Assembly (NCBI GenBank): GCA_911728435.2
Contig: OU452198.1
Span: 43,615,902-43,679,901, forward strand
DNA length: 64,000 nt
Reading direction: 5' to 3'
Origin: Apoderus coryli
Taxonomy: Eukaryota; Arthropoda; Insecta; Coleoptera; Attelabidae
Under the pieces are notes generated by a model. That model was not told the DNA's origin. It was given only the letters and a program-made list of their open reading frames with translations, and made no database searches. The translations under genes were made by a program, and so were the position numbers. This document shows, piece after piece, positions 10,901 through 22,034 of the stretch (position 1 is its first letter; the number at the start of each line of letters is the position of its first letter).

Positions 10901-13900
10901 TTTTTTTCTCTCTGGGCTTTACTTAAAGAAAATGTTTACAAATCAAGGTCTCTCACAATGTACAAGAACTACAAGCAAGGATACTCCATCTCCATGCCTG
11001 TGCTGGAATTTCTCCACAGCAAATACGGAATGTAATTTTGAATATACACAGATGTAGTAGATTCAATTTTACTTTGGGGGGGTCCTAGGATTTAATTTAA
11101 TTTTTACGTTATTTTTAGACCTCCCTGTACCAACAAATAACAAAAAAAAAATGTTACGAAGGTAGTCAGAATAAAACGTTTTACAAGACTCTTCAAGCAA
11201 CTTATACAGGGTGAACTATCACTCAGTACAAAAATTTTAACTAGAGGTAGAGATTTAACAGAATCGCCTTTCAAAAAATTTCCAACATTTTTATTAAGGC
11301 TGAAAATAATTTTTTTGTAAATCATGTTAAACTCACTTTTTCTGCATAAGAACCAATAACGAATTATTGACGGCTTTCAAATGTCATTTTTGACATAAGA
11401 CTTTAAATAAGTCTAGACTTCTTGGGGGGGACAGTGTCAGTGTCCTCTCTCACCAACCGCCAGTGACTCTGTCACATATTCATAGCGCTACCGCGCATGT
11501 TCACAATTTTATAAAAGCTGAATAGACAATAGACTCGTCAACTTGCCTGCCAGACACAAAAGAAGTAGTTTAATTTCAAACACCTACTTCTAGATCCAAC
11601 CATATAAAATAAATTAATTAGTTACTTCATAAATAATAATCAATAAGTAAAGCAACGGAACGTAATATGGCGCAGTCGGTAGGACGGTGTGTCTGAACAA
11701 AATAAATAAAACCGTTTTTTGACAGTGGAAAAAATAATGTCATGTTGCATTTTACTGTAGTTATACTTAGCATAGGCGTAACTAGAGCGGTGTAACATCC
11801 TGGTTACGCTTATGATTATTTTGTGAATTATTTCATAAGTAAATGTGTAGTCTGTTTTACATTCTACTGATTCTATTTTATTTTCTGTTTGTTTGCCACA
11901 GTGAACTTCATGTAAAACAAACACCAAAGCGCGCCACCAAAATTATTTAGTTTAAAAATAACCTTGGGCCATTTTCATATCGGTAAATTGTGAATGAATA
12001 CATTTGTACTGACCTGTTGTGTATTTTTTTTTTAATTTATTTAGAACAGTACCGGATCTAGCCCAATATTACTATTAATATAGGGTTGGTATTAGTCCGG
12101 TATTGTGTTATTTATTGGTGTGTAATTATTAAATAATGGCTTTACTGTCTGTCTTTCTGTCTGTAGATATTTTCTGTTTTTAATTTTACATAATTTTAGT
12201 TAATGTGTTTTGAAAAAATAATTTTGGGTCTTTATTTTAAAAAATAACTCATGATTTTTGATTTGATTTTAATTTTTTCATCACATTCTTAGTTTAAGAT
12301 TAAAAATTAGATTTTGTTACCGATGTGTTTCTTGTAGTTGCTGAGGAAACATTATTTATTCATATTAATATACAAGTGGTTTCTAAAATAGGTGGCCAAA
12401 ATTTTTGAGCGAATTGGGAACGTCTAATAATTTTCAATACAAAATGTATTAGTTTTCATCAAACAAATATTCATTTTTATTTAAAACTACAGTTGTGAAA
12501 AGTACAATTGATAAATGTTAAATTGGAAGAAGAGTTTGCTGAAGTTGACGGATTGTTAATTTCCACTGTTGACGAAATTCCTCGCATGGTGTTGATTATT
12601 TCACCATGGCGTTCTTGGTTAATATTGGAGTACTTCTTCTTCTTCCGCTGCTATCCATTAATGGATGTTTGCGATCACTTCTGACCATTTTTTCTTATCT
12701 CTGGTGGTGTGAATTAATTCTCCTGTGGTTCCTATTCCTGTCCAATGCTTGATGTTTCGGAGCCACGACATCCTCTTTCTGCCTACACCCCTTCTTCCTT
12801 CTATTATTAATTGTAGGAAATGGTACCTTTCGTTGCGTATCACATGCAAAAAATACGCTGTTTTCCTGCGCTTTATCGTGTCCAGCAATTCGCGTTCTCT
12901 TCCTATCGTCCTCAAAATTTCCTCGTTAGTCTTTCTTGCTGTCCATGGGACTTTCAGGATTCTTCGATAGATCCACATTTCAAATGCTTCTAGCCTATTT
13001 ATTGTGCTAACCTTCACTGTCCAGCCTTTCATACCATACAACAGTACGGACCATACATAACACTGAATCTTATTCTGAGATTGAGGTCAAAGTCGGAGTT
13101 CGTAAAGACGTTTTTGAATCTCATGAATGAGCTCCTCGCTTTTTCTATCCTGTACCTGATTTCCGCATCTGAAGACCAGTCTTCACATATCCAAGTCCCC
13201 AGATAGTTAAACTTTTTAACTCGTTCTATGTCTTCACTATCGTATGTAAGTTCCGCATTCCGGAACTCATCCAATTTGCGGCTGATTACTAGGAATTTTG
13301 TCTTTTTTATGTTGATGTTGATTCCCATGCGTCGGCCGTGCATTCCAACCATGTCCAGGAGTCTTTGGAGGTCATTCATATTGTCTGCTATCAGGACTGT
13401 GTCGTCTGCATACCGTATATTGTTGATCCATGTGCCATTTACTTTGATGCCTAATAGTTGTCCTTCGAGAGCTTCCTGGAAGATATTTTCAGGGTAAATG
13501 TTAAACAGAAGTGGGGAGAGGACACATCCCTGTCTTACACATCTAAGGATTTTCTGTGCTTTCGTAACTTCGCTGTCAGATCTAACTGCCGCTGATTGGT
13601 TCCAGTACAACCTTTCAATACAGCGTATGTCCTTTTGATCTATGTCAATTCGCCTCAGCATTTGAACGGGTTTGTGATGTTGCACTCTATCAAATGCTTT
13701 TTCGTAATCTATGAAACACATCGCTACATCTTTTCTCTGATCATAACAGTTCTGAACCAACACTTGGGTTGCGACCAGTGCCTCTCTTGTACCGAGACCC
13801 CTTCTAAATCCGAATTGAGAGGATCCAACAGCGCTTTCGCATTTTGTGGAAATTCTGTAGTGAATGACCTTCAGAAACACTTTCAGAGTGTGGCTCATCA

Positions 13901-16900
13901 AGCTGATCAATCTGTGACCTTCACATCTTGTTGCGTTGCTCTTCTTTGGGAGTGGAATAAAAAGAGATGTAAGCCATTTGGTTGGGAATTTTCCTGTGTT
14001 GTAAATTTGGTTGAAAAGTCTTTGTAGCCTCTTAATACTTTCGTTGTCTAGTAATTTGAGCAGTTCAACAGGCACTAAATCTGGTCCAACCGTTTTCTTA
14101 TCTTTCGAGCTTTTTAGTGCCCTAGTAATCTCTTCTATTGTAATTGACGGTCCAGACAGGTCATCTTCCTGATTATCTTCTAACTGAGGTCTATCATCTG
14201 CAAAAAGATTACTAATATATTGTTCCCAAATAGCTTTTCTCTGTGCGTTACCTTGTGCCATTTGTCCTTGTTCATTTTGTATATTAGAGAAAGTCCGTTT
14301 CCTGTACATTCCAGCTGCAGTATTGAAGTACGGTTTAATTGAATTAGAGCTGCTATGTCCTGTTATTTTTATTATATTATATATTATATTATCCAGAGGT
14401 GATTGGATGAAATTTGACACATGACTTAAGAAATTTGATTGGTTACTATATTTAGTAAAAAATTACCTCCATAATCGATCGAAATCCTTCCCGGGAGACA
14501 TCCGGCATAGGTTCACTAAAAGACTTGGCGCAGTCGTGAAAACAATAACAACTGGTTCCAGTATGTCGATCAAGAGCCTCGAAGTATATAATATAATAAT
14601 ATTAACAGTCTACAAGGAACATATCTACCCTATAGTGTTTCAGGCTTCGTAAATCCATAAAAACTAGTTACTTGTTTCGCAAATACTAAGTTTCAGTCGC
14701 CAGAAGATGCAGTCGACGAGTGGAACAGTCGCGGCTAGTTAGTTTGGCTTCAGGGGCGCGCACAAATAATATTTGTATGGATCTGTTTTTGTTTTAGACA
14801 CATCTAGACCGATTTTTGTACCGCGTCATTATGAAACCATACTTTTAAATTTTTTGGGCCACTTAAAATACAAACCTCCCTCACCGGCCGCCACTGGAGT
14901 CGGATAACTAGAGTTTGTTCGACCGCATTAATCTGGTGAATAAATTCCAAAGAAACTAATGCCTTTCAAAGCTATTTACTGTTTTATGTCAGCCCTGTAT
15001 GCAAATTTAAAAGGGCAACATTCATACAACTTTTCTCTTCATTGTTTTCTAAATGTTAGTCGAAGTTTAAGTTGGAGTCACGAAGTTAGAAACATCGTCA
15101 TATACTTAGTTGCATGTCAGTTTAATAGAGAATGTATTGAGAGAGTTGGAATTAAACAAAATTAATGGCATGCAGCATGTTTGTATATTTTTAGATAATT
15201 TAAATTGAAAGTAAAGTTTGTTATCCATTTTGCAGAAATTAGGTATTTTTCTGGATGATATTCTTATTAACTAACATTTTATAGGTTATGTTAAGGATTT
15301 CGAGGTTACTGATCACGAATTTGATATCAGATTTGTAAAAATATATATTTGAAAGATGTACGAAGGGTTAAAATGTGGAAAAAATATTCAAACCATGGTT
15401 TTTGATGTATTTTGATCCGTAGAATTCAATTCTGCAGTCAAATTGATCGTATTTCTCTTTACTTTTTTTCAGCATCGAAAAAGAAAAAGTAGTACAGGGT
15501 ACTGTTTTTTACGCGCCTGTGAAATTAACGTATAGTTTCTATCAAAACGGATAACAAACAATTTGTTGAAAATAAAGTTATATAAATTCACACATCAGAA
15601 TGCTCAATACCAACGAATTAATTGAAGAAGTAATAATGTTGTAATGAAAGTCTTACTCTACTATTTTGATGGTCGAGGACTTTTATTAATTATTTTTCTT
15701 TAATTACATTTAAGTGCTAAAAAAACAAACAAATCATTATTATTACATTAAAAAAAATACTCCATACAATTTATAAAATTATATTTTACAACACGAACTA
15801 TTATACACCGTGTTCAAAAAGTATGACAAAAATTGAGAGACTATTCGAACTATTACTGAGTGAACTTGATAGTATCATTGACCATGATTGTATAGGTATT
15901 TTCTATAAAATCAAGTGTTCAAAATGATCGTTATTAACATTTTGACAATGTCACATCTTTCAGGGAAAAGAACAGCGGCCCACGCGTTAACTTTGTGAGG
16001 GTATAGAATTGATTGATCATGCAGTTAGGATTTTTAGCAATTCAATACCTCTAACTAGGTCTATTGACCCCGAATGTCGCATGGTCATGAAAAATTAGTC
16101 GGCAGAACTTCATGCGCACACACGACTCATTTATTTATTTTATTTATTTATTTACACGGGCAAACGCCCATTTTATACAAAATTACAATAAATATAAATA
16201 GTTCTACAATAAAACACTTCAAAAGAATCAGACAATCGAAAAATGTCAAATAAAAATCAATCACAAATAAAATGGATAATAATAATCTACACGATCAATA
16301 CTTAACTATTATAAAGCAATATGGTACAACACAACGTATCAATTATCAAAGAGGTGCCCTACTGAACCCAAAATGGTATTTCTCGAGACAAAAAAATCCA
16401 GTGTCTCTGCACTGTCGTTGGCGAGACGCATTGAGCGCGCCAAAAATGAATCGACATGTGTGAACTTCCGTGAGCAACGTTTAATGAAGCCAAGAACCTT
16501 CAGAGACCTTGAGACCATTGAAGTTATATGTGGAATAAAGGTCAAACCCCTATCAAGCATGACTCCAAGATCCTTAACTGTAGTAACCAATTTAAGGGAA
16601 GTCTGGTTCAGTGAGTAATCGAAAAGAGTGGTCCGTCTTGATCTCGAACAGGACATAAAATAACACTTATCAACATTCAGATGCATATCATTCCCAACAC
16701 ACCACTCGTGAAGAGCCCCGAGGTCAGACTGCAATTCTCGCAATCTTCAGTTTTGTTGACTATCGTAAATAGTTTGAGGTCATCAGCGAACAAGAGAAAA
16801 TCGCTCGAAGTAAAACATCTGGCGATGTCATTAACGAAAATATTAAAAAACAGTGGTCCCAAGTGTGATCCCTGGGGGACGCCAGATGATACTTTTATCT

Positions 16901-19167
16901 TAGTAGAAACAAAACCCTTGACCTTAACGTATTGAATTCTGTTATCAAGATAGCTACTCATCCATTCGAGCATGCGTCCGCCGATGCCAACCTCAGCCAA
17001 CTTTATCAATAAGATTTTATGATTTACACGATCGAAGGCTTTGGAGAAATCGGTATACACTGCATGTACCTCCGATCCACTCTCTAGAGCATCAATAATA
17101 AAGTTGGTGTATTTTAACAGATTTAGCTCAGCTGACTTTCGTGGCAAAAATCCGTACTGCTGATCAATGATAGCACTGCCTATAGGAGAGGTTGAAGATA
17201 ATTTATTATAAGTTTCTCGAATACCTTGGGAATAATGCTGATTATACTGATAGGTCTATAATTCTTAATATTATGCCTGTCTCCAGACTTGTGTATAGGG
17301 ATAATGAAGTTGGACTTCCAGATCTCAGGAAAACAACCAGTGTTTAACGACATGTTAAAAATAGTATGCAAAGGTCTTGCCAGAACAAAACTGCAATGCT
17401 TTAATAACTTCGGAGGTAACCCATCTGGCGCAGGGCTCATCTTCATTAAGCTCACGCACGAGTCTCACTTTGTATATAGATGGAACTTAAGTTTCTTTTT
17501 TAAGAAATTGTGAATCGATCAGTGCATCAACTGCTTCGCTTCATTCGTAGCAGTTGGAGGATGGTTCTTAACTTGTTATATTGAAATGATCAATTTTCTA
17601 CTTTACTGCATTCTCGGAAGTCTAAGAATAATTCGTTCTCGCTCAGTAAGCAAATTCAAATTCAATTTAAATAAAGAAAAACAACCCTCAAAATTGTGGT
17701 AAACTAAGAGCAATGTGGGGACTGAAATGGCCGACACTCTGGCAAGAGAAGGGGCTGAAGGAGATTTATATGGATTTATATGGCGTTTAGCACTGCCAAA
17801 TACATACTTAATATCTGGATGACGACAAAAGTTCAGAACTTTTGGCAAAATCATCCAGGTTTGGTACATTCGAAGGAGTTTATTGACCCATCGAAATCAA
17901 TGGAACTGTGTTGCCCTAAACATCTCGAGATCTCTTCATTTCCGAGGTTAAAAATAAGGGGTTCCGTTTGAAAAACCAAACCTGACCTCAATAAGACATT
18001 GAAGGTCGCGGTTAAGGACATAATCAAGGTCACAGAATAATGGTTCGAAAAGAGTTTTGTCGAAACTACAATTGCAAATACCAAATTTACGATTACTATA
18101 CAGGGTATATCAAAAATGACATTTTTAATGATTTTGATTTTTTTGTAATTTTATGAAAATATTTTCAAAACCGTGATTTATTACACCAATTGTGCAAAAA
18201 ACACTAATAAACTTTTTTCTCAAAGTGGTTAATTTCATAGCTACTATTAAAACAAGGAAATCAAAATCATTAAAAATATTATTTTTGATATACCCTGTAT
18301 AGTAATCGTAAATTTGGTATTTGAAATTGTAGTTTCGACACAAGCAGACGTTTTTATAAAGAATGACTTTTTCTTCTAAATCGACAAATAAAAAAGTTTT
18401 TCCTCCCGGACACATTGTATACTTACCCAGACTTCTTGAACACGGCGTATATTTGACTAAACTTCTTGTTTGACACTCATTCTTTACTGCCTGCTCATCA
18501 TTATTATATTAAGTATACTCCATTACCAAATATCATTTATTTTTTACAAAGAAAGACAGACAGAATCACACACCTTCAATTATGAAATAAAATAATTAAA
18601 AAAAAAACAAACAATGCTTGAAAAATATACCTACCTACGTTAAAAACTCATTACACTAATAATAATAATAATAATAATATCGTATATTATGAAGGGTAAC
18701 AATAAGAGTTAAAACCTTGAATTAATATACAAACTATGCCAACGTTTCGTCAATATATGCATGCTAACAAAACGCTAAATTTTGTTGTCTTTTTTTAGCT
18801 ATAAACAACATCAAAATTCAAAGTTGTTTCTTCAACTTTGGAAGTGTCTTCTTTATCTTATTAGTCCAAAATGTTGAAGTTAATGCACAAATCAGACGAT
18901 ATGTCAACTAGAGAATGTTTTGTTAACGATAATAAACACTGAATCATCAGTTCTGTTTTGCAAGATTGACGGCAGATCGGATACAATTTGCTGAATCATA
19001 AATCTATTTAACATGTACCTACATAATATTTTGTTTATTTTTTTTTTTTAGTGAAATTTATGCCCGACACACCAGCAGCTCCAGCTGCTGTGGCTCCGGT
19101 GAGGCAGGAATCTCCTGTACTCGCCGCTCCAGCAGGAGGTCAACAAACTGCCCCAGCAGCTCGTTAA
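4932..19167 (+). CDS. nSyb: Neuronal synaptobrevin (VAMP), five exons, 151 residues
   Basis: v-SNARE of synaptic vesicles; its SNARE helix zippers with syntaxin and SNAP-25 to drive fusion. Coding segments are 4932-4933, 6842-7047, 7857-7936, 9821-9872 and 19052-19167, all with GT-AG introns and consistent phases (456 nt including stop). The ATG is split: AT ends exon 1 and G opens exon 2, giving [10 protein letters not shown]. Residues 1-29 are Gly/Ala/Pro-rich. The SNARE motif runs about 31-90, with zero-layer Arg58 in [20 protein letters not shown] precedes a single transmembrane helix (about 97-113). A 38-residue Pro/Ala luminal tail follows, as in fly nSyb. Introns are 1.9, 0.8, 1.9 and 9.2 kb; the last is filled by TEs. 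Retention of intron 4 would stop after two codons. AATAAA at 19497 is a candidate polyA signal. Confidence 0.95.
5263..5650. repeat. ATCGATA-rich inverted motifs in nSyb intron 1, hAT-like relic
   Basis: Clusters of GGTATCG/TATCGATAC at 5263-5290 and 5600-5650 face each other across about 300 bp. They resemble subterminal repeats of hAT MITEs such as the one at 1706-2822. Exact ends and target duplication were not identified. Confidence 0.4.
6842..7047 (+). CDS. nSyb: nSyb exon 2: N terminus and most of the SNARE motif
   Basis: Opens after an AATTTAG acceptor with the G of the split start codon and ends in phase 1 before GTATAT. It encodes the Gly/Ala-rich head and the SNARE helix through KLSELDDRA, with zero-layer Arg58. 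Confidence 0.95.
7279..7370 (+). CDS. nSyb: Possible alternative terminal exon of nSyb
   Basis: A strong acceptor (CTTATTTTTCTAG) at 7278 is followed by a 92-base segment. It is open in exactly the phase left by exon 2 and ends in TAA. Joined to exon 2 it adds 30 residues starting [14 protein letters not shown] and ending NNIFPEL. The product would stop in mid-SNARE and lack the membrane anchor. The segment is less AT-rich than flanking intron and reads like coding sequence. No good polyA signal was seen just downstream. An open frame of this length could arise by chance. Confidence 0.4.
7857..7936 (+). CDS. nSyb: nSyb exon 3: end of the SNARE motif and basic juxtamembrane segment
   Basis: Acceptor ATTTTTTTAG, donor GTATGT. 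Encodes [20 protein letters not shown] and FWLQNLK, essentially the invariant animal synaptobrevin sequence. Confidence 0.95.
7963..8423. mobile_element. MITE with CCGGGTGTAC termini and TA duplication (Tc1/mariner type)
   Basis: Left end CCGGGTGTACAGATAAG and right end (complement) CCGGGTGTACGGATAAA continue as inverted repeats for about 30 bp (..ACGCCG). TA lies on both sides. 461 bp, no coding. It sits in nSyb intron 3, just downstream of exon 3. Confidence 0.75.
9467..9528. repeat. ATCGATAGT-rich terminal repeat, hAT-like fragment
   Basis: Repeated ACTATCGATAGT motifs next to CCACTAG resemble one end of a hAT MITE (complement begins CTAGTGGTGAACCATCGAT). The partner end was not found. 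Confidence 0.4.
9821..9872 (+). CDS. nSyb: nSyb exon 4: transmembrane helix
   Basis: Acceptor TTCTTTTAG, donor GTAAGT. Encodes [17 protein letters not shown], the single membrane anchor. Confidence 0.95.
10255..10380 (-). repeat. Dispersed repeat, copy 1 (inverted relative to 21036-21160)
   Basis: The reverse complement matches 21036-21160 over about 120 bp with small gaps, including CGTACACGCCGACAATGAAC and GAACACAGGAGT. Probably the terminal part of a DNA transposon family. It lies in nSyb intron 4. Confidence 0.7.
10776..11057 (+). pseudogene. Tc1/mariner-type transposase fragment
   Basis: Only the stretch around [17 protein letters not shown] (about 10867-10917) is recognisable. It matches the third catalytic block (SPD..PLDFFLW) of the arthropod mariner-like family also present at 61429-62228. 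The rest is frame-broken. Confidence 0.6.
12640..14420 (-). mobile_element. RTE-clade LINE, 5'-truncated, frameshifted
   Basis: Minus-strand reverse transcriptase. 13029-14420 carries [59 protein letters not shown] and the catalytic [12 protein letters not shown] frameshift near 13035 moves the C-terminal domain ([15 protein letters not shown].., [12 protein letters not shown]) to another frame at 12658-13041. The 3' end is at about 12640 with a GAAGAAGAAG tail on the minus strand, as in the other RTE copies here. The endonuclease domain is missing. It sits antisense in nSyb intron 4. YADD is intact but the ORF is dead. Confidence 0.88.
16130..17515 (-). mobile_element. CR1/Jockey-type LINE fragment with (AAAT)n tail
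   Basis: Three minus-strand frames carry successive RT blocks: 17180-17455 ([20 protein letters not shown]), 16677-17147 ([42 protein letters not shown]) and 16339-16743 ([14 protein letters not shown]). Frameshifts separate them. The 3' end lies at about 16130 with AAATAAATAAATAAA on the minus strand, preceded by a short GGGCGTTTGCCC hairpin. 5'-truncated and antisense within nSyb intron 4. FADD is intact. Confidence 0.85.
17700..17810 (+). pseudogene. RNase H-domain fragment of a LINE
   Basis: Encodes [17 protein letters not shown], the C-terminal RNase H signature (G.NE.AD.LAR.GA) of I/Jockey-type LINEs. Nothing else of the element is recognisable. Confidence 0.5.
18059..18339. repeat. 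Foldback MITE with ~85-bp inverted arms and TACAGGGTATATC cores
   Basis: Left arm from 18059 (GTCGAAACTACAATTG) and right arm to 18339 are near-perfect reverse complements. Each contains TACAGGGTATATCAAAAATG. About 100 bp lie between the arms. Likely two layers: a TA-flanked mariner-type MITE within a larger inverted repeat. Confidence 0.8.
18657..18679. repeat. (AAT)n microsatellite
   Basis: About seven uninterrupted AAT units in nSyb intron 4. This may mark the tail of a lost LINE. Confidence 0.8.
19052..19167 (+). CDS. nSyb: nSyb exon 5: luminal Pro/Ala-rich tail and stop
   Basis: Follows a long T-tract acceptor and begins TGAAATTT, giving ..IIMKFMPDT. It ends in TAA at 19165-19167. The segment is noticeably GC-richer than its surroundings, as expected for constrained coding sequence. 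Confidence 0.9.
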
Positions 19168-20835
19168 AACTTATAATAATAGATTTAATGTTTCGGCAAC
19201 AGATTCCTTTATAATTATTATTATTAATTCAATAGCAACAACCTGTTGGGTAATATACAGGGTGTTCCTTTATTTTAAAGGTGTGATTTTCTAAAACTTT
19301 GGTTCTAAATTAGTTATTCTACATTTTTTCAGCACTTTTTTACATTTAAACAACTGATATAATTAATTATTTCATAAATACCAGAAATTATATAATATAC
19401 AGGGTGAATCAAGGTTTAATTATAGGGAAACCACACTGATTTTTTAATTTTGAGAGATACATAATATGTACCCTGTATAATAGGTACTATTCTCTCAATA
19501 AAGGGTATTCGAAGTTTTGTTTATGATAAAAAAAAAATATTAATGACAAGCGACAATCTTCTAATTGTTGTGGGCGTCTGCAAAGCCTGTAAATTTTGGC
19601 TTGTAACAAAAGAAGAAACCCTGCGATCATCTGTCAAAGTTTGTCAAACGGCTTGTAGAACACTTTGGGTGTATTCTTTTATTCATCATTACTCCATCTG
19701 ATGGCATCATTTCCATCAAAATAGTTCGTGATAGATTATTTTCTAACCTCAAATTTTTATTGATCTCTTATTTTGTATGTTTACGTCTGCAAATTATTTC
19801 CTTTTCATAAGAAGAATGTTCTTATGAACTGCTACCATTTTGCGTTCTTTTATTTACAAACCAACATTCCACCACCAATCTATCAGGCCATCAGCCTCCA
19901 TCAGTGATTGTTTTTCATCAGAAAATTACCCTGAATAAAAGAACACACAACATAGTCAATCTACATACTAGCGTCACAGCATTAATAAGTACAGAATTCC
20001 GACTCCACGTTGGCACTTTGAAATAAACTGTGACGTATGACGTCGCCATTTTGGGTTACAAGTCAGGTCCTGACTAAGAATAATTATAGTTTTCGGTTTC
20101 TAACCACAGTACTGTATTTTCATTTTTGTAAAAATATTTAAGTACATAATAATATCGCTGTCAATTTCAGAAATATTTGTGGTGTGTCATAGTGATTGAA
20201 AACAGCCTTGAGTGATGGTATCAGTTAAATGTTGACATGATGGGGTGATTTTTAATAATAATAATAAACACAACAATAATACAGACTTTATTAGTAAAAA
20301 AGACATTTTTATAGGAAAATGACCGCTCAAAGATTGATGTTGAGTCTAGCGGTGGCGTAATGACAGTTTTATGAGGAATATTCACATCATACACCGATCC
20401 CCGGAACTTCAATCTTTCATATAAGTATTCCGCCTATTTCCATCTGATGATTTTTATTAGTCAAAATTAGTGAATGAAAATCCGACGTTGTTTCATTCTT
20501 AACCAGCCGATTTTCTTAATCTTATTGCTAGCCTCTTTCACCCCTACGAATTCCACATACAAGCCGTGTGCCTGAATTCTGCATCAACTGAATCCTGGTC
20601 TCAGCAATTTTAGTCAAACAAGGGCCATATATATATTGTCAATAATATAACCCCTAGCTGATTGCGTTATCATGCTATCTCGCCACGAGACAACTTGTGT
20701 TTATGTTTTACTTTCATTTAGTTTAAAAACATATTAGATACTGCCATTTCGTAATATAAATTTTACGGTTATACAAATAGTTGTTATAAACGTAAAATTA
20801 TCTAGTATTCATCATTATTTTTACTTATTACTCAC
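19168..20835. other. nSyb 3' UTR and intergenic
   Basis: The first few hundred bases are the nSyb 3' UTR. Short ACAGGGTG-type ends at about 19258 and 19400 look like mariner MITE fragments. CRE-like TGACGTCG recurs near 20038. Open frames here showed no recognisable protein. Confidence 0.45.
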
Positions 20836-20937
20836 CTAACAGGATCTGTGGGGAAGCGAAAAACATGTTTAGAGCAAGTGTACCGCTTATTGGGACAACA
20901 TTTTGCAGCACACACAAGTCCTCCCTGATTGTTCATT
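20836..20937 (-). CDS. THAP zinc-finger N-terminal exon
   Basis: ATG at 20935-20937 opens MNNQGGLVCAAKCCPNKR, then YTCSKHVFRFPTDPVR, and ends at a good donor (GTGAGT at 20830-20835). This is the start of a THAP domain, a C2CH DNA-binding finger: Cys-x4-Cys-x-N, then the F.FP.DP turn. The expected second exon with W and CSxHF was not found downstream on the minus strand. It is either an orphan exon or part of a gene with a long intron. THAP domains occur in host regulators and in P-element transposases. The dispersed repeat immediately 5' (21036-21160) favours a P-like transposon origin, by inference. Confidence 0.6.
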
Positions 20938-21035
20938 GTATTAATTATAAGATACGTTAATAAAAATAAAATCCTTTTAATTCTCACGGACACTATACCA
21001 AAAACGCAAAACACAGAATTACATTTATTTATCTC

Positions 21036-21160
21036 GTACACGCCGACAATGAACTATATATTGAACACAGGAGTGAACGGTATTTATCTACGTCTATGTG
21101 ATTATTGTGACGTTGTAGCCCATAATGGCGGCGTGCGCGACGAAATGCGCAGGACAGCTC
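21036..21160 (+). repeat. Dispersed repeat, copy 2, beside the THAP exon
   Basis: Matches the reverse complement of 10255-10380. Lies about 100 bp upstream of the minus-strand THAP exon, in the position expected for a transposon terminus or promoter. Confidence 0.65.
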
Positions 21161-22006
21161 GCAAGCGGAAAGTCAGAATACTGTATTATTTATTATACTG
21201 TGCTAGCATGTTGGAAAAAGTTAAAAATATTGTAGTACTATTATAGTAAATCGTGATTCACCCTGTAACAGGGTGTCAGAGAAACATGTATAAATACAGG
21301 GGACAATAAAGAACAACAACAACAAACCTGATATTGTTTTATAGTTTAGGTTGTGGATTTTCATAATTTGGTGTGCAACCTAGTTAAAAATTCAACTCCT
21401 AAATTATATAACTCTCATTTTTGTTTATCTGCGACACCCCCTGAACTATAAATTACTTGTATAATGTAGATTTGCTTTAATAATCCGTTAAATTTACAGA
21501 GCTTTAAAAATATATTCTATTGTAAATTATTTGTTTTGTATAATATGATGATATAAGGATAAAAACTCAATAACGATATTCAATAAGTAATGATTGTAAC
21601 TAGATGAAAATTAAACTATTAATTAAATGGTTCGAAATGGTTGACAGATTGATTAATGTTAGATTTTATTAATTATTAAAAGATTAACGTGCAGCTGTAA
21701 TAAATACACAAGGTGCACACTTATAATTGCTTCATTTAAGATATTTGCCACTCTTAGCTCCATCTCACTCTTTCCCTTTGTGATTTATATTCTTCTTTTC
21801 TTGTTTCACTATAGAGAACTGATGTTTAAGATAATAGACAGGTAACTCCGACTACCGGCTATCAGAAACGCTGCTATTGCCTGTCGCACAGTAGAACTAA
21901 CTACAAATGATGCGCTATCTCAAAACCTCTATCCACTATTCGCATTCAGTGTATCAATCTCAACACACTTTAATTATGAAATAAAAAAACCATAAGTTGG
22001 TGTAAT

Positions 22007-22034
22007 GTTTCGTCAATAAAGTCAACATCATCAG
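22007..22034 (-). ncRNA. Degenerate hammerhead-like core
   Basis: The minus strand reads CTGATGATGTTGACTTTATT then GACGAAAC. CTGATGA and GAAAC are intact, and the intervening stem GTTGA/TTGAC needs two G-T wobble pairs. No convincing stem I or III was found. Probably a decayed relative of the Penelope-type motif. Confidence 0.25.

Larger units (their letters stand above)
15806..18447. mobile_element. Composite element with CACCGTGTTCAA(A/G)AAGT ends and TA flanks
   Basis: The left end after TA reads CACCGTGTTCAAAAAGT; the right end, read on the complement, is CGCCGTGTTCAAGAAGT, followed by TA. This suits a Tc1/mariner-type element. It is heavily nested: a LINE occupies 16130-17515 and a foldback 18059-18339. 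No transposase remains. The two ends may instead belong to separate MITEs. Confidence 0.5.

Noticed and set aside
11664..11700. tRNA A-box-like TGGCGCAGTCGGTAGGACGG
   Set aside because: No B box (GGTTCGA-type) follows within tRNA distance and no cloverleaf can be drawn; at most a SINE scrap.
10662..14897. A single 4.2-kb hAT element bounded by CAGTGGCGG ends
   Set aside because: The ends are similar and inverted, but the 8-bp flanks do not match; probably two separate MITE ends of one family.
14959..15165. 68-codon open frame in nSyb intron 4
   Set aside because: Looked briefly like a protein segment but has no motif or splice sites and lies between TE fragments.
20221..20412. Open frame tested as the missing second THAP exon
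   Set aside because: Lacks the Trp and CxxHF parts of the THAP fold and an obvious acceptor.
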